Assembly: GCA_903970355.1 (NCBI GenBank)
Contig: CAJCIF010000262.1
Coordinates: forward strand, 1-10,034
Length of the DNA: 10,034 bases
Source: Actinomycetota bacterium
GTDB taxonomy: Bacteria > Cyanobacteriota > Vampirovibrionia > Obscuribacterales > Obscuribacteraceae
Reading direction: 5' to 3'
Within the stretch, counting starts at the first letter, position 1, and the number at the start of each line of letters is the position of its first letter. The notes below the pieces were generated by a model. It was given only the letters and a program-made list of their open reading frames with translations, was not told the DNA's origin and made no database searches. Position numbers and translations under genes: made by a program. Positions 1 through 7,087 of this stretch are shown here, piece after piece.

Positions 1-573
1 CATCCGCAAACCGCCGCTCCAGTTGTTTGGATGGGACCAGCGGTCGCGAATATGCCGCACCCGTCTTTTGTTTCCGCCTTTCCTTACTCACAAACTCTTG
101 CAGTGGCAATGCTATCTTCGCCCGCCTTTTTGCATCCCAATTGGATGATGTCGCCTTATGGGTACACGACCCAAACCAACAGCTTGCTTATGTGGAATAA
201 CTACAACTACAATAATTACAACAACTGGAACAATTGGTACAACAACCCACTGCCGGTCACTTCGTTCTACTCGCCTTACTTTGCTTATCCTGGTCTGAAT
301 GCCCTTGATGCAACTTTGGCGGAAGCCTTTTTGTATCCAACTTTTGAGCCGTTTCCGTACTTCGGACAGTATTTTGATCGGCTCGATCCTGCACCCTGGC
401 TATTACCTGGACCGAACGCCATCTCGGAAAACTACCCGGTTCCCCTGGGTACTCCTTTTCCAGTTAATAAACTGAATGATCCCGAAACGAACGACCAGCC
501 AACCGTTTTGGGCAATAGCCCCGTTATCGATCCCCAGTTGGTTCCGTTTGATATGTCTGCAACTACGCATTGA
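1..573 (+). CDS. Tyr/Asn/Trp-rich hypothetical protein, 3' part only
   Basis: The reading frame is open from the first base of the window and ends at TGA (571-573), so the gene starts upstream; 190 codons are visible. An internal ATG at 31 is the first Met but has no clear Shine-Dalgarno site and is probably not the start. The protein is rich in Pro, Tyr, Phe, Trp and Asn. A low-complexity stretch of Asn, Tyr and Trp (DNA 193-246) is followed by many short aromatic/Pro motifs such as SPYFAYPG and PFPYFGQYF. There are almost no Lys or Arg residues, no transmembrane helix and no recognisable catalytic motif. Low-complexity aromatic/Asn-rich tails like this occur in secreted, surface or self-associating proteins, but that is inference. 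I do not recognise the family. Confidence 0.6.
   Translation, partial: HPQTAAPVVWMGPAVANMPHPSFVSAFPYSQTLAVAMLSSPAFLHPNWMMSPYGYTTQTNSLLMWNNYNYNNYNNWNNWYNNPLPVTSFYSPYFAYPGLNALDATLAEAFLYPTFEPFPYFGQYFDRLDPAPWLLPGPNAISENYPVPLGTPFPVNKLNDPETNDQPTVLGNSPVIDPQLVPFDMSATTH
193..246 (+). repeat. Low-complexity Asn/Tyr/Trp codon repeat
   Basis: An imperfect trinucleotide-type repeat of AAY AAY followed by TAC or TGG, coding for alternating Asn pairs and single Tyr or Trp residues. The codons vary between AAC and AAT, so it is maintained at protein level rather than being a recent DNA expansion. Confidence 0.6.
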
Positions 574-586
574 TGAAAATTTTTAA

Positions 587-592
587 TATAAT
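587..592 (+). promoter_or_regulatory. Possible -10 element (TATAAT) before the receiver gene
   Basis: A perfect TATAAT sits in an AT-rich patch just after the stop of the preceding gene and 70 bp before the ATG at 663. No good -35 hexamer lies 16-18 bp upstream (TACGCA at 564-569 is poor), and there is no TGn extension. It could therefore be a weak or activator-dependent promoter, or chance in AT-rich DNA. Confidence 0.3.
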
Positions 593-662
593 TGGATAAC
601 TGCAGCGGGAACAAAGCCCCAAGGGGCACCGTCAGCTTGATTCGCGGCACTAGCTAGGAAAA

Positions 663-1106
663 ATGGACGACACTACTGAAGAGCTAATTTGCAAAGTGGA
701 ATCAAAGCACCCAGGACCCTTCGTTCTGGTAGTTGATGATAAGCCGGATCAAAGGCTGCTTTACAAGTTGATAATGGAACGACTCGGCGTTAGCGCTCTT
801 ATTGTCGCTAGTGGTGAGCAAGCTTTGGATGCCGCCAGAGAGAATGATTTTGACGTAGCGATCATGGATTGGCAGATGCCAGATATGGATGGTTTGCAGT
901 GTCAAAAGCAGATGCGAGCGATCGATCGTAATAAGGGACGTTATACACCTGTTCTTTGTGCCAGCGCACGCGTCATGACGGGAGATCGAGAACGGGCCCT
1001 CGCTTCAGGTATGGACGATTTCATAGGCAAGCCTTTTTCAATTGAAGATTTGCGAGTTGTTCTTTTCGGGTTGCTGGAAAATAAAAAGGCTATGACCCCG
1101 AACTGA
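663..1106 (+). CDS. Single-domain response regulator (receiver)
   Basis: 147 residues, essentially one CheY-like receiver domain with a 17-residue N-terminal tail and no output domain. The canonical residues are present: acidic pair D25-D26 (VLVVDDKPD), phospho-acceptor D69 in MDWQMPDMDG, the Ser/Thr switch residue S101 in CASA, and K123 in GKPF. The D69 and K123 contexts (GMDDFIGKPF) resemble receivers attached to hybrid histidine kinases. It would take phosphate from a sensor kinase and act through protein contacts or as a phosphorelay intermediate; no kinase is visible here. The start is supported by AGGAA just upstream (656-660), slightly close to the ATG. The last 17 bp overlap the convergent MFS gene. 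Confidence 0.9.
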   Translation: MDDTTEELICKVESKHPGPFVLVVDDKPDQRLLYKLIMERLGVSALIVASGEQALDAARENDFDVAIMDWQMPDMDGLQCQKQMRAIDRNKGRYTPVLCASARVMTGDRERALASGMDDFIGKPFSIEDLRVVLFGLLENKKAMTPN

Positions 1107-2265
1107 CAGTCGGACGTCTTTCCGATAACTTGTTCGCTATCAAAACCATAAGTACGCCAACCGTAAAAAGAATTGCGATTAGCGTGTAGGCACGATAAAT
1201 CCCAAATTGATCGGCCAGGCGACCAACCACAATTGGCGTAATGAGATTCGCGGAGCCTGTCGCTAGATTCAAGCGAGAAGTGGCAACTCCGGCATGGTGC
1301 CCAGCTGTGCCGATCGCCGCTGAAATGGTCATCGGATACATATTGGCGACACCTAAACCGGCAGTTGCTAAACCGACTAAATGCATGGTTGAAGTTGTTG
1401 CTAACCAAAAAATCAAAAAGCCACCGCAACTCAGGAATGAAGCCCAAAAAAGAATTGTTTTTAGTGATATGTCTCGGACCAATCTGCTACCCAGCACTCG
1501 GCCGCATAACATGGCAATCAAAAATAAGCTCACGCTGATGGCAGCATCAGCTCTAGTGAATCCGCCTATTTTTTCAAGATAATCAGCACTCCAGAATACG
1601 ATCGACCATTCACCTGAAACGCTCAGCAAAATTACAAACCAGTAAGCCCAGTATGACGCAGGCAAACGAAATTGATCACGAACGTTGCTTGCCAGTCGGG
1701 TGGTGTCGATTTGAACATGGCGCGATCCAAAAGCGATGATCGCAAATGCGACCAGAGCGACAAAATAAGTGGCCCGCCAACCAATCTGATTATGGACAAA
1801 AAACCCGATTGCCAGAGGCGCGCAACTGGCGAACAAACTTGCCGATATGTTTGCTTCCGCTATGGCAGGGGCTCGGCCCTCACCATAACGTTCCGCCATG
1901 GAAGTGTAAATAGCCTGCGTCATTGCACAACCGCCAAAGCCAAGCAAACTCGCACCACCTATGGTGAGGAAAGCGTTTTGGCCGGTTGAGATCAAGGCAA
2001 TTGCAAGAGCAGAGATGAAACCGCCCAACCACAATAATCTATTCCGGCCGAAGTAGGTCATAAGTTTGTTACCACAAACTCCCATCAAAAGCACAGCTGC
2101 AGACATCATGCTGAAATGCATAGCGCCGACGGTATAGCTAAGGCCTAAATCGCTGCGCAAAAAGGGCATCAGCGGACCAAGTGCGGAGATGCAAAAACTG
2201 TAGTAACCAAGAAGCGCAAATGACATCCAAGCAAAATTGTCTCGCTTGAAAGTCGCTTGGGTCAT
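1090..2265 (-). CDS. MFS transporter, 12 predicted membrane helices
   Basis: 391 residues, a typical size for the major facilitator superfamily, with about twelve hydrophobic segments in two halves. A motif-A-like loop follows helix 2 (G65-N-K...F72-G-R-N-R). The related loop in the second half is at about 254-273 (CGRVLGSRLVRDIS), and a further VGRLADQFG segment lies near 347-355. A central hydrophilic loop at about 180-205 separates the halves. It is an inner-membrane secondary carrier; the substrate cannot be read from sequence. It starts 8 bp after the stop of the upstream hydrolase gene with only a weak Shine-Dalgarno site, which suggests a shared transcript and translational coupling. 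Its 3' end overlaps the convergent receiver gene by 17 bp. Confidence 0.9.
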   Translation of the reverse strand: MTQATFKRDNFAWMSFALLGYYSFCISALGPLMPFLRSDLGLSYTVGAMHFSMMSAAVLLMGVCGNKLMTYFGRNRLLWLGGFISALAIALISTGQNAFLTIGGASLLGFGGCAMTQAIYTSMAERYGEGRAPAIAEANISASLFASCAPLAIGFFVHNQIGWRATYFVALVAFAIIAFGSRHVQIDTTRLASNVRDQFRLPASYWAYWFVILLSVSGEWSIVFWSADYLEKIGGFTRADAAISVSLFLIAMLCGRVLGSRLVRDISLKTILFWASFLSCGGFLIFWLATTSTMHLVGLATAGLGVANMYPMTISAAIGTAGHHAGVATSRLNLATGSANLITPIVVGRLADQFGIYRAYTLIAILFTVGVLMVLIANKLSERRPTVSSGS

Positions 2266-2273
2266 AGAAAACT

Positions 2274-3266
2274 TCAGTCTACTTGATCCGGCGTCTTATT
2301 TTGCGGCAATCGCACAATTTTCTCAGCACTGCTTTCTTGATTCAACCAATTGACGACAACACTCGACACTTCCTTTTGAACGGGCTGATGCTCGATCATA
2401 AGATGCCCTTTGTTTTTCATCACAACGAGATTGACCTTTTGGGAATGGATGCCGGACACGAATTTCGGCAGCGCATCCGTTCTGAAAACAGCATCCTTTT
2501 CACCGGCGATCATGAGAATGGGCAGATCTGCCGGAATCTGAGACACAAGTTTGATGGGCTTGCGTAAGGTGATGTTGGATTTAATCAGCTCTTCCGGAGT
2601 AAATTTTCGATTGATTTTGGGATCTTTCAAACAAGATTCGGTGAGGCTCTTATCGCAAGAGAGATAAGTGTTGAGATAAGGTTCGATATTCATTGGGCTT
2701 TTGGGATGAGCAAGACCATTCACAACATCGGGCACCCAGCGGGCACGAGGGTGGTTGTAACGCTTAATGCATGGGCTGCCCAGGATGGCACCATCGATCA
2801 AATCCGGGTTCATTTCGGAAATCCATAAACCTTCATTTGCACCTAAGCTTTCTCCAAGAATAAATATTTTGGTGCCGGGATTTTCTGCTTTCAATTCGCG
2901 CAACACATTGACGAGATCTGTTTCTCCGTCTGTGAAGTGGATGTGACCATCATTAATAAATTTGGCGGGCTCATCTTTCCAGCGCCCAAAACCGCGAATA
3001 TCGGCTGCATAAAATTCATAGCCCTGACTTGCTAAATAGCGAGCGAAATCATCGAATGCTTCTGCATAAAAGGTCAAACCATGAATGCCGACAACGATAG
3101 CTTTGCGTTTTACGCTATTGTCTTGCCACTGATAGACAGGAATCTTTAGCTTTTCACCAACATTTGAATCATCAATGCGGATCGCCTCAGCCTTCATGGC
3201 CTGAGGTAAAAACTGGGCAACACCCAGCCACGATAATAGAAAAAATATTTTTAGATTCCTAGTCAT
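2274..3266 (-). CDS. Exported alpha/beta hydrolase (lysophospholipase/monoacylglycerol lipase-like)
   Basis: About 330 residues. The N-terminus has basic residues, then a hydrophobic core (IFFLLSWLGVAQFL) ending near QAMKAEA, which looks like a Sec signal peptide, so it is probably periplasmic or lipid-facing. The alpha/beta-hydrolase fold shows an HG oxyanion motif (H62-G63), nucleophile elbow GESLG with S140, acid D258 in GEKDAVF, and H288 in NKGH. The layout fits the Hydrolase_4 (serine aminopeptidase S33/monoacylglycerol lipase-like) group; the substrate is unknown, probably an ester or lipid. I chose the ATG at 3266; a TTG immediately before it (3269) is possible. The only purine-rich site (GGAG, 3284-3287) is too far upstream to decide. 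It is first in an apparent two-gene operon with the MFS gene. Confidence 0.85.
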   Translation of the reverse strand: MTRNLKIFFLLSWLGVAQFLPQAMKAEAIRIDDSNVGEKLKIPVYQWQDNSVKRKAIVVGIHGLTFYAEAFDDFARYLASQGYEFYAADIRGFGRWKDEPAKFINDGHIHFTDGETDLVNVLRELKAENPGTKIFILGESLGANEGLWISEMNPDLIDGAILGSPCIKRYNHPRARWVPDVVNGLAHPKSPMNIEPYLNTYLSCDKSLTESCLKDPKINRKFTPEELIKSNITLRKPIKLVSQIPADLPILMIAGEKDAVFRTDALPKFVSGIHSQKVNLVVMKNKGHLMIEHQPVQKEVSSVVVNWLNQESSAEKIVRLPQNKTPDQVD

Positions 3267-3494
3267 CAAGGCTTAGATCAATTCTCCGAGGTTACCAGCG
3301 CTCGAAACACTTGTTGTTACTAGCCATCTTAAAGTAGTCTGCCACTTTGGTGCACTGCTTTCGTCAAAGATTTTCGTAGGTGTAACGTTGTCAGAAACTG
3401 TAGTTAATGCCAATGCATGCAGAATAGGATAATGTCAGGTAGGTCGGTACATATACACTTATTGGACAAATAAATCGCTCGAAGAGTTCCTCAA
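3267..3494. other. Divergent intergenic region between hydrolase and SDR genes
   Basis: 228 bp that must hold start signals for both divergent genes. I searched both strands for sigma-70 hexamers. GATAAT (3428-3433, +) is a fair -10, but nothing good lies 16-18 bp before it, and no convincing pair was found for the hydrolase. No long inverted repeat, RNA structure or coding frame was seen. Confidence 0.35.
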
Positions 3495-4562
3495 ATGACC
3501 AAATCTAGGGTTTTTATTACTGGTGCAACTGGTTGTGTTGGATCTTTTTTGGCCAAATATCTGTTAAAGAAAGACTACCAAGTCACTGCGTGCATCCGCC
3601 CATCTTCAGTATTGGCTTCGAAATCGGATGAACTGGACCGATTGCTTGAGTCCAGCGGAACCCTGGTTCGGATGGAACTCCGGAATGTTGCCGGACTGGT
3701 TTCGGCCATGAAAGATTGTGACGTAGTTGTCCACGCAGCGGCCTCGATTCAACCTCTTGGAAAGCAAGACGATTTGAACCAAATTAACGTTGAGGGAACG
3801 CGTTCCGTTCTTGAGGCTGCTAAGCACGCCGGCGTTCGCCATTTCATACATATAAGTAGTTTGTCTGTCATAACCGGCGAACACGATCGATATGGTGTCA
3901 CCGAAGAGGAACAACCGAAATATTGCCGTGAAGCGTATGCAAATTCAAAAATCGACGCTGAAAAGGTGGTCATGCAAGAAGCCTCTCGAAACGAGATCGC
4001 TGTAACTTCATTGCGGCCAGGTTTCATTTATGGTCCGAACGAGCGCACCTGGCTGCCACGCGTTATCGAAGCATTGACAGCACAAACCGCCATGCTTGTC
4101 GGAGATGGCAACAAGGAAACGAACGTCATTTACGTGGCAAATCTCTGCCGGGCTATTGAACTGGCAATGCTCAACCCAAAAGCATATGGCCAGATTTACA
4201 ATTTGACTGATGGTGAAGTCGTTTCGAAGCGCAAACTATTCAACACGATTTGCGATGCTTTGAACTTGCCTCACGTCAAAATGTCTATTTCGCCTTTAAT
4301 GGCACGTTTTCTTGTCGAAGCCGCAAATCTTCTTGGTCCAGTTTCGCCAGGGCCTATTCGCGATCGGCTCTCTAAATATTCTTTGCCGGCATTCCGTCTT
4401 GTCGCGATCAATCAAGGCTTCGATATATCTAAAGCGGAGCGCGAATTGAACTATCGCGATCGCATTTCCTTTGAGGAAGGCATGTTCAAAACGCTGGAAA
4501 ATTGGCCGCGCCAATTAGCAACGCGTTCGGCCGACACCCGCAACGCCATTCATCAGGTTTAG
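3495..4562 (+). CDS. Extended SDR: NAD-dependent epimerase/dehydratase-like protein
   Basis: 355 residues. The N-terminus carries the extended-SDR Rossmann dinucleotide motif GATGCVG (G10, G13, G16), followed by a DVVVHAAA segment at 76-83. The catalytic set is Ser at 121-124 (HISSLS) and Y148-x-x-x-K152 (YANSK). Then come RPGFIYGP at 174-181 and VIYVANL at 211-217, where relatives have a VHVDDLA-type motif. It should be a cytosolic NAD(P)-dependent enzyme acting on a nucleotide sugar, steroid-like alcohol or dihydroflavonol-like substrate. Sequence alone does not separate these; the 3-beta-HSD/dihydroflavonol-reductase branch is plausible from the NVEGTRSVLEAA segment. Only a weak GAAGAG precedes the ATG. 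It ends 3 bp from the stop of the convergent PolX gene. Confidence 0.88.
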   Translation: MTKSRVFITGATGCVGSFLAKYLLKKDYQVTACIRPSSVLASKSDELDRLLESSGTLVRMELRNVAGLVSAMKDCDVVVHAAASIQPLGKQDDLNQINVEGTRSVLEAAKHAGVRHFIHISSLSVITGEHDRYGVTEEEQPKYCREAYANSKIDAEKVVMQEASRNEIAVTSLRPGFIYGPNERTWLPRVIEALTAQTAMLVGDGNKETNVIYVANLCRAIELAMLNPKAYGQIYNLTDGEVVSKRKLFNTICDALNLPHVKMSISPLMARFLVEAANLLGPVSPGPIRDRLSKYSLPAFRLVAINQGFDISKAERELNYRDRISFEEGMFKTLENWPRQLATRSADTRNAIHQV

Positions 4563-4565
4563 TCT

Positions 4566-6236
4566 CTAAGGTTTTACGGTCTTTTTAAATTGTTCGAGGG
4601 GCAACGTGTTGAGGACGTCCTTCGTTCTAATTCCGGCACGTCTGGCAAGATGCACGCCGAAGCGAAGGTAGTTCAGATCTTCGGTGGAGTGTGCATCGGT
4701 AGAAACAATAAATTTGATACCGCGTTTGCGGGCCGAACGGGCCCATTCTGGTGCCATATCCATTCGATGTGGATTGCCATTTATTTCGATTGCCACTTTT
4801 GAATCGGCAATGACATCGAGAATTTCTTCTACCCGGCACTTAATTGGATCGCGTTCGAGTAAACGGCGACCAAGAGCGTGCCCCCAGATCTTGAATTGTG
4901 GCAATTGCATGCAACGAGTGAGGCGGCGCGTCATTTCGTCTTCATCCATTTTCATGCGGGAGTGAATGCTCGCAATTATTACTTCAAACTTTTCGAGAAT
5001 AGAATCCGGATAATCGAGCGCGCCATCGCCGAGAATATCGGATTCCGTGCCACGCAAGAGCTTAACCTTTACCATTTCTTGCACCTTGTCGATCTCTTCC
5101 CATTGTTGCTTGAGACGATCGACTGTTAATCCACCTGCATAATTGGCGGACTGAGAATGATCGGTAATCGTCATGTATTGCATCCCCATCGCATCTGCTG
5201 CTCTGGCCATTTTCTCAATGGAGTGAACGCCATCTGAGTAGGTAGAATGGCAGTGGGTCATGCCGATAATTTGATTGATGTCGATCAAATCTTCAAAGCG
5301 ATCTCCCTTTGCGATTGCTTCGAATTCGCCTTCGTCCTCACGAAGCTCTGGTGGAATAAAGGGCAAATTGAGAAATTGATAGATTTCATTTTCGCTTTTG
5401 AAAGATTTTGATTCGATCTTACTTAAGTCAAGACGTTCTAAATGTTCCGGCGAGCCTGTCTCTTTGAGAAGCTGGAAAGCGAAGGAAGGAGCCTTAACGA
5501 ACGACATGGTTATTCTCAAATTGTTTGCAAAAATACAAATTAGTTGAGATGGTTCAGTTCCTTCTTCAATTCTCTGGAGAGAAGCAAAGTGTGAGAGTTC
5601 GGTTTTTACCTTCTCAGGGTCTAAAGTCGAGACAATGATTTCGCCGTGATCGACCACTTCCTTCCATCGCCGCACTTCGCCGCTAATGGAGGCGTTATCG
5701 ACAAACTCCAAATTTTGCAGGAACGATATCAAGCTTTCGCAAGTTTCCAGAGCGCCTATGAGAAGCATCAATTGGCCGCGGCTATTTTGCTTTTCAATTG
5801 ACTCGAGAATTTTCTGTTCGGTCTTTTTACCAAATCCAGAAACCGCAGCAACCTGTCCCTTTTCGCAAGCAGCCTTGAGAGTAGCGATACTAACAATGCC
5901 GAGTTCCTTTTGAAGCTGCAAAATTTTACTTACCCCGAGCCCCGGGATTTTCGAAAGTTCAAGCACGCCTGGCGGCATTGATGCTCGCAGTTCTTCCAGA
6001 GCCTGCATGCGTCCGGTTGTGTAGAGTTCCGTAATTTTTTCGGCAAGGGCAGCACCGATGCCATCAATTTCGGTGAGGCGCTTTTGTTTTATAAGGGTTC
6101 CCAAATCGTCTTTGAGAGCGTCAAGCGATTCCGATGCTTTCAGATAAGCTTTCACTTTGAATTGATTTTCGTCTTTCAGACGAAGCATGTGCCCGAACTC
6201 TCGTAAAGCTTCAGCAATGCCGGATTTGTCTAACAT
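4566..6236 (-). CDS. polX: PolX-type protein with degenerate polymerase site and intact PHP nuclease
   Basis: 556 residues, close to the roughly 570 usual for bacterial family X DNA polymerase/3'-5' exonuclease. Helix-hairpin-helix segments lie at about 54-76, 95-114 and 130-148. The nucleotidyltransferase palm follows at about 180-260, then a C-terminal PHP domain from about 325. The palm keeps GEVRRWKEVV (186-195) and TGSPEH (260-265). At the three metal-binding aspartate positions, however, it has H197, E199 and T243, so DNA synthesis is unlikely. The PHP metal ligands all appear present: H328, H330, D335, H360, E398, H425, H453, D514, H516. The likely role is Mn-dependent 3'-5' exonuclease or end processing in DNA repair. 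The ATG overlaps the stop of the TAG-like gene by 7 nt and has AGGAA 6 nt upstream, so the two are translationally coupled. Confidence 0.9.
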   Translation of the reverse strand: MLDKSGIAEALREFGHMLRLKDENQFKVKAYLKASESLDALKDDLGTLIKQKRLTEIDGIGAALAEKITELYTTGRMQALEELRASMPPGVLELSKIPGLGVSKILQLQKELGIVSIATLKAACEKGQVAAVSGFGKKTEQKILESIEKQNSRGQLMLLIGALETCESLISFLQNLEFVDNASISGEVRRWKEVVDHGEIIVSTLDPEKVKTELSHFASLQRIEEGTEPSQLICIFANNLRITMSFVKAPSFAFQLLKETGSPEHLERLDLSKIESKSFKSENEIYQFLNLPFIPPELREDEGEFEAIAKGDRFEDLIDINQIIGMTHCHSTYSDGVHSIEKMARAADAMGMQYMTITDHSQSANYAGGLTVDRLKQQWEEIDKVQEMVKVKLLRGTESDILGDGALDYPDSILEKFEVIIASIHSRMKMDEDEMTRRLTRCMQLPQFKIWGHALGRRLLERDPIKCRVEEILDVIADSKVAIEINGNPHRMDMAPEWARSARKRGIKFIVSTDAHSTEDLNYLRFGVHLARRAGIRTKDVLNTLPLEQFKKTVKP

Positions 6237-6745
6237 GGCGTTTTCCTGCGTGTTTCGGCAAGTTTCACCATCTCAGCCATGCGTGGATGGTGCCCTTCGA
6301 TTGTCTGGATCCAATCTTCAAAAGGCGGCACCGGTTCCTTTACTCGGAACAACAGGTAGTAGACGCTTAATTCACCTACATACTTAAAGCGCTTTTGAAT
6401 GTCTTTGCTCAGTTCTTTATAGTCTGCTTTGGAGTGCAGGTAATTGGCAAATCCTCCAAACTCTTTGTCCAGCGATAGTAATGTTTGAGCGTTGGTGATC
6501 GTCGCTGCTATTTTTCTTCGACTTCTTAGAATGCCGGGATTTTCGGCCAACCGGTCCACATCTTTTTCTGTAAAGGAAGCGACCTTCTTTACATCGAAAT
6601 TCTCAAAACATTCCTGGAACGCCGGCCATCTGGAATGCACATCAGCCCAACGGACACCTGCCTGAAAGACAGCCATCGTCATCACTTCCAGGTAATCGTT
6701 CAGGCTGCTGACGTCGATCTGCTCAGGAATCATTCTTTCTGCCAC
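6230..6745 (-). CDS. TAG-like DNA-3-methyladenine glycosylase family protein (divergent)
   Basis: 171 residues aligning over its middle with the core of TAG-family DNA glycosylases (HhH-GPD-like fold). Examples are FQAGVRW (27-33, like QQAGLSW of E. coli Tag), FDVKKVASFTEKDVDRL (50-66), NPGILRSRRKI (69-79), ITNAQTLL (83-90) and KRFKYVG (118-124). Such enzymes remove alkylated bases in base excision repair. It is atypical: the N-terminal Cys/His and C-terminal His/Cys that bind zinc in E. coli Tag are absent, and the base-contacting Glu38 position is Ala25, while the Trp46 equivalent (W33) is kept. Activity and substrate are therefore uncertain. The start is GTG at 6745 with GGAG 8 nt upstream; the ATG at 6733 is the alternative. 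It sits directly upstream of and overlaps the PolX-like gene, consistent with a repair operon. Confidence 0.72.
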   Translation of the reverse strand: MAERMIPEQIDVSSLNDYLEVMTMAVFQAGVRWADVHSRWPAFQECFENFDVKKVASFTEKDVDRLAENPGILRSRRKIAATITNAQTLLSLDKEFGGFANYLHSKADYKELSKDIQKRFKYVGELSVYYLLFRVKEPVPPFEDWIQTIEGHHPRMAEMVKLAETRRKTPC

Positions 6746-6821
6746 TGCAATGGCTCCGATCTGCTTCTGACCAGGTACAGTCTAAAACATTTATGGCAGT
6801 GGATGACTGTTGAATTGCGGA

Positions 6822-7031
6822 TCAGACTTTATTGGCAGCATCCTCAAGAGGCTTAAGCGCAGGATCCTTTGGATCAAATTTAAGCGCTGCTCCTACTTTT
6901 AGACTGACGTTATTGTCATTGGCTTTCTTGAGAGCTTTTACGAGAGCCAATAATTCACTATCGCTCGGTTTGACCTTTGCGTCTTTGAACCAGCGTTCAG
7001 CTACTTGCCAGTAACCCTCACCTTGTTTCAC
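6822..7031 (-). CDS. LysM-like C-terminal part of a split gene (-1 frame)
   Basis: The frame encodes a LysM-like domain (GEGYWQVAERW ... SLKVGAALKF) closely matching the C-terminus of the intact paralogue at 8091-9446 (GEGYYQVSKRW ... SLRVGETLIV). The first start codon is GTG at 7031, which falls inside the first strand of the domain and has no well-placed Shine-Dalgarno site, so independent translation is unlikely. The same frame is open upstream to the A9 tract at 7102-7110. It reads through a Pro/Lys/Ala-rich linker and IPLVKQGEG, which parallels IPTVQPGEG of the paralogue. Joined to 7088-7921 by a -1 shift it would give a protein of about 366 residues. LysM domains bind peptidoglycan or chitin-like glycans. 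Confidence 0.6.
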   Translation of the reverse strand: MKQGEGYWQVAERWFKDAKVKPSDSELLALVKALKKANDNNVSLKVGAALKFDPKDPALKPLEDAANKV

Positions 7032-7087
7032 AAGAGGGATGTCCTGTATTTTCGCCGTTGCTGGTTTTGGCTTAGCAGGGTTATTTA

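Noticed and set aside
616..627. GCCCC-AA-GGGGC inverted repeat between the first two genes as a terminator
   Set aside because: The loop is only 2 nt (or 4 nt with a shorter stem) and no T-run follows, so it does not fit an intrinsic terminator.
941..1447. 168-codon minus-strand open frame
   Set aside because: It runs antisense to the receiver gene and out of frame with the MFS gene, with no domain signal; both overlapping genes have clear family motifs.
3267..3269. TTG start one codon before the hydrolase ATG
   Set aside because: ATG directly follows, and there is no Shine-Dalgarno site favouring TTG; the difference is one residue.
6741..6802. CCACTGC / GCAGTGG inverted repeat upstream of the TAG-like gene as an operator
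   Set aside because: The arms are 7 bp and nearly 50 bp apart, which is expected by chance, and there is no second copy elsewhere.
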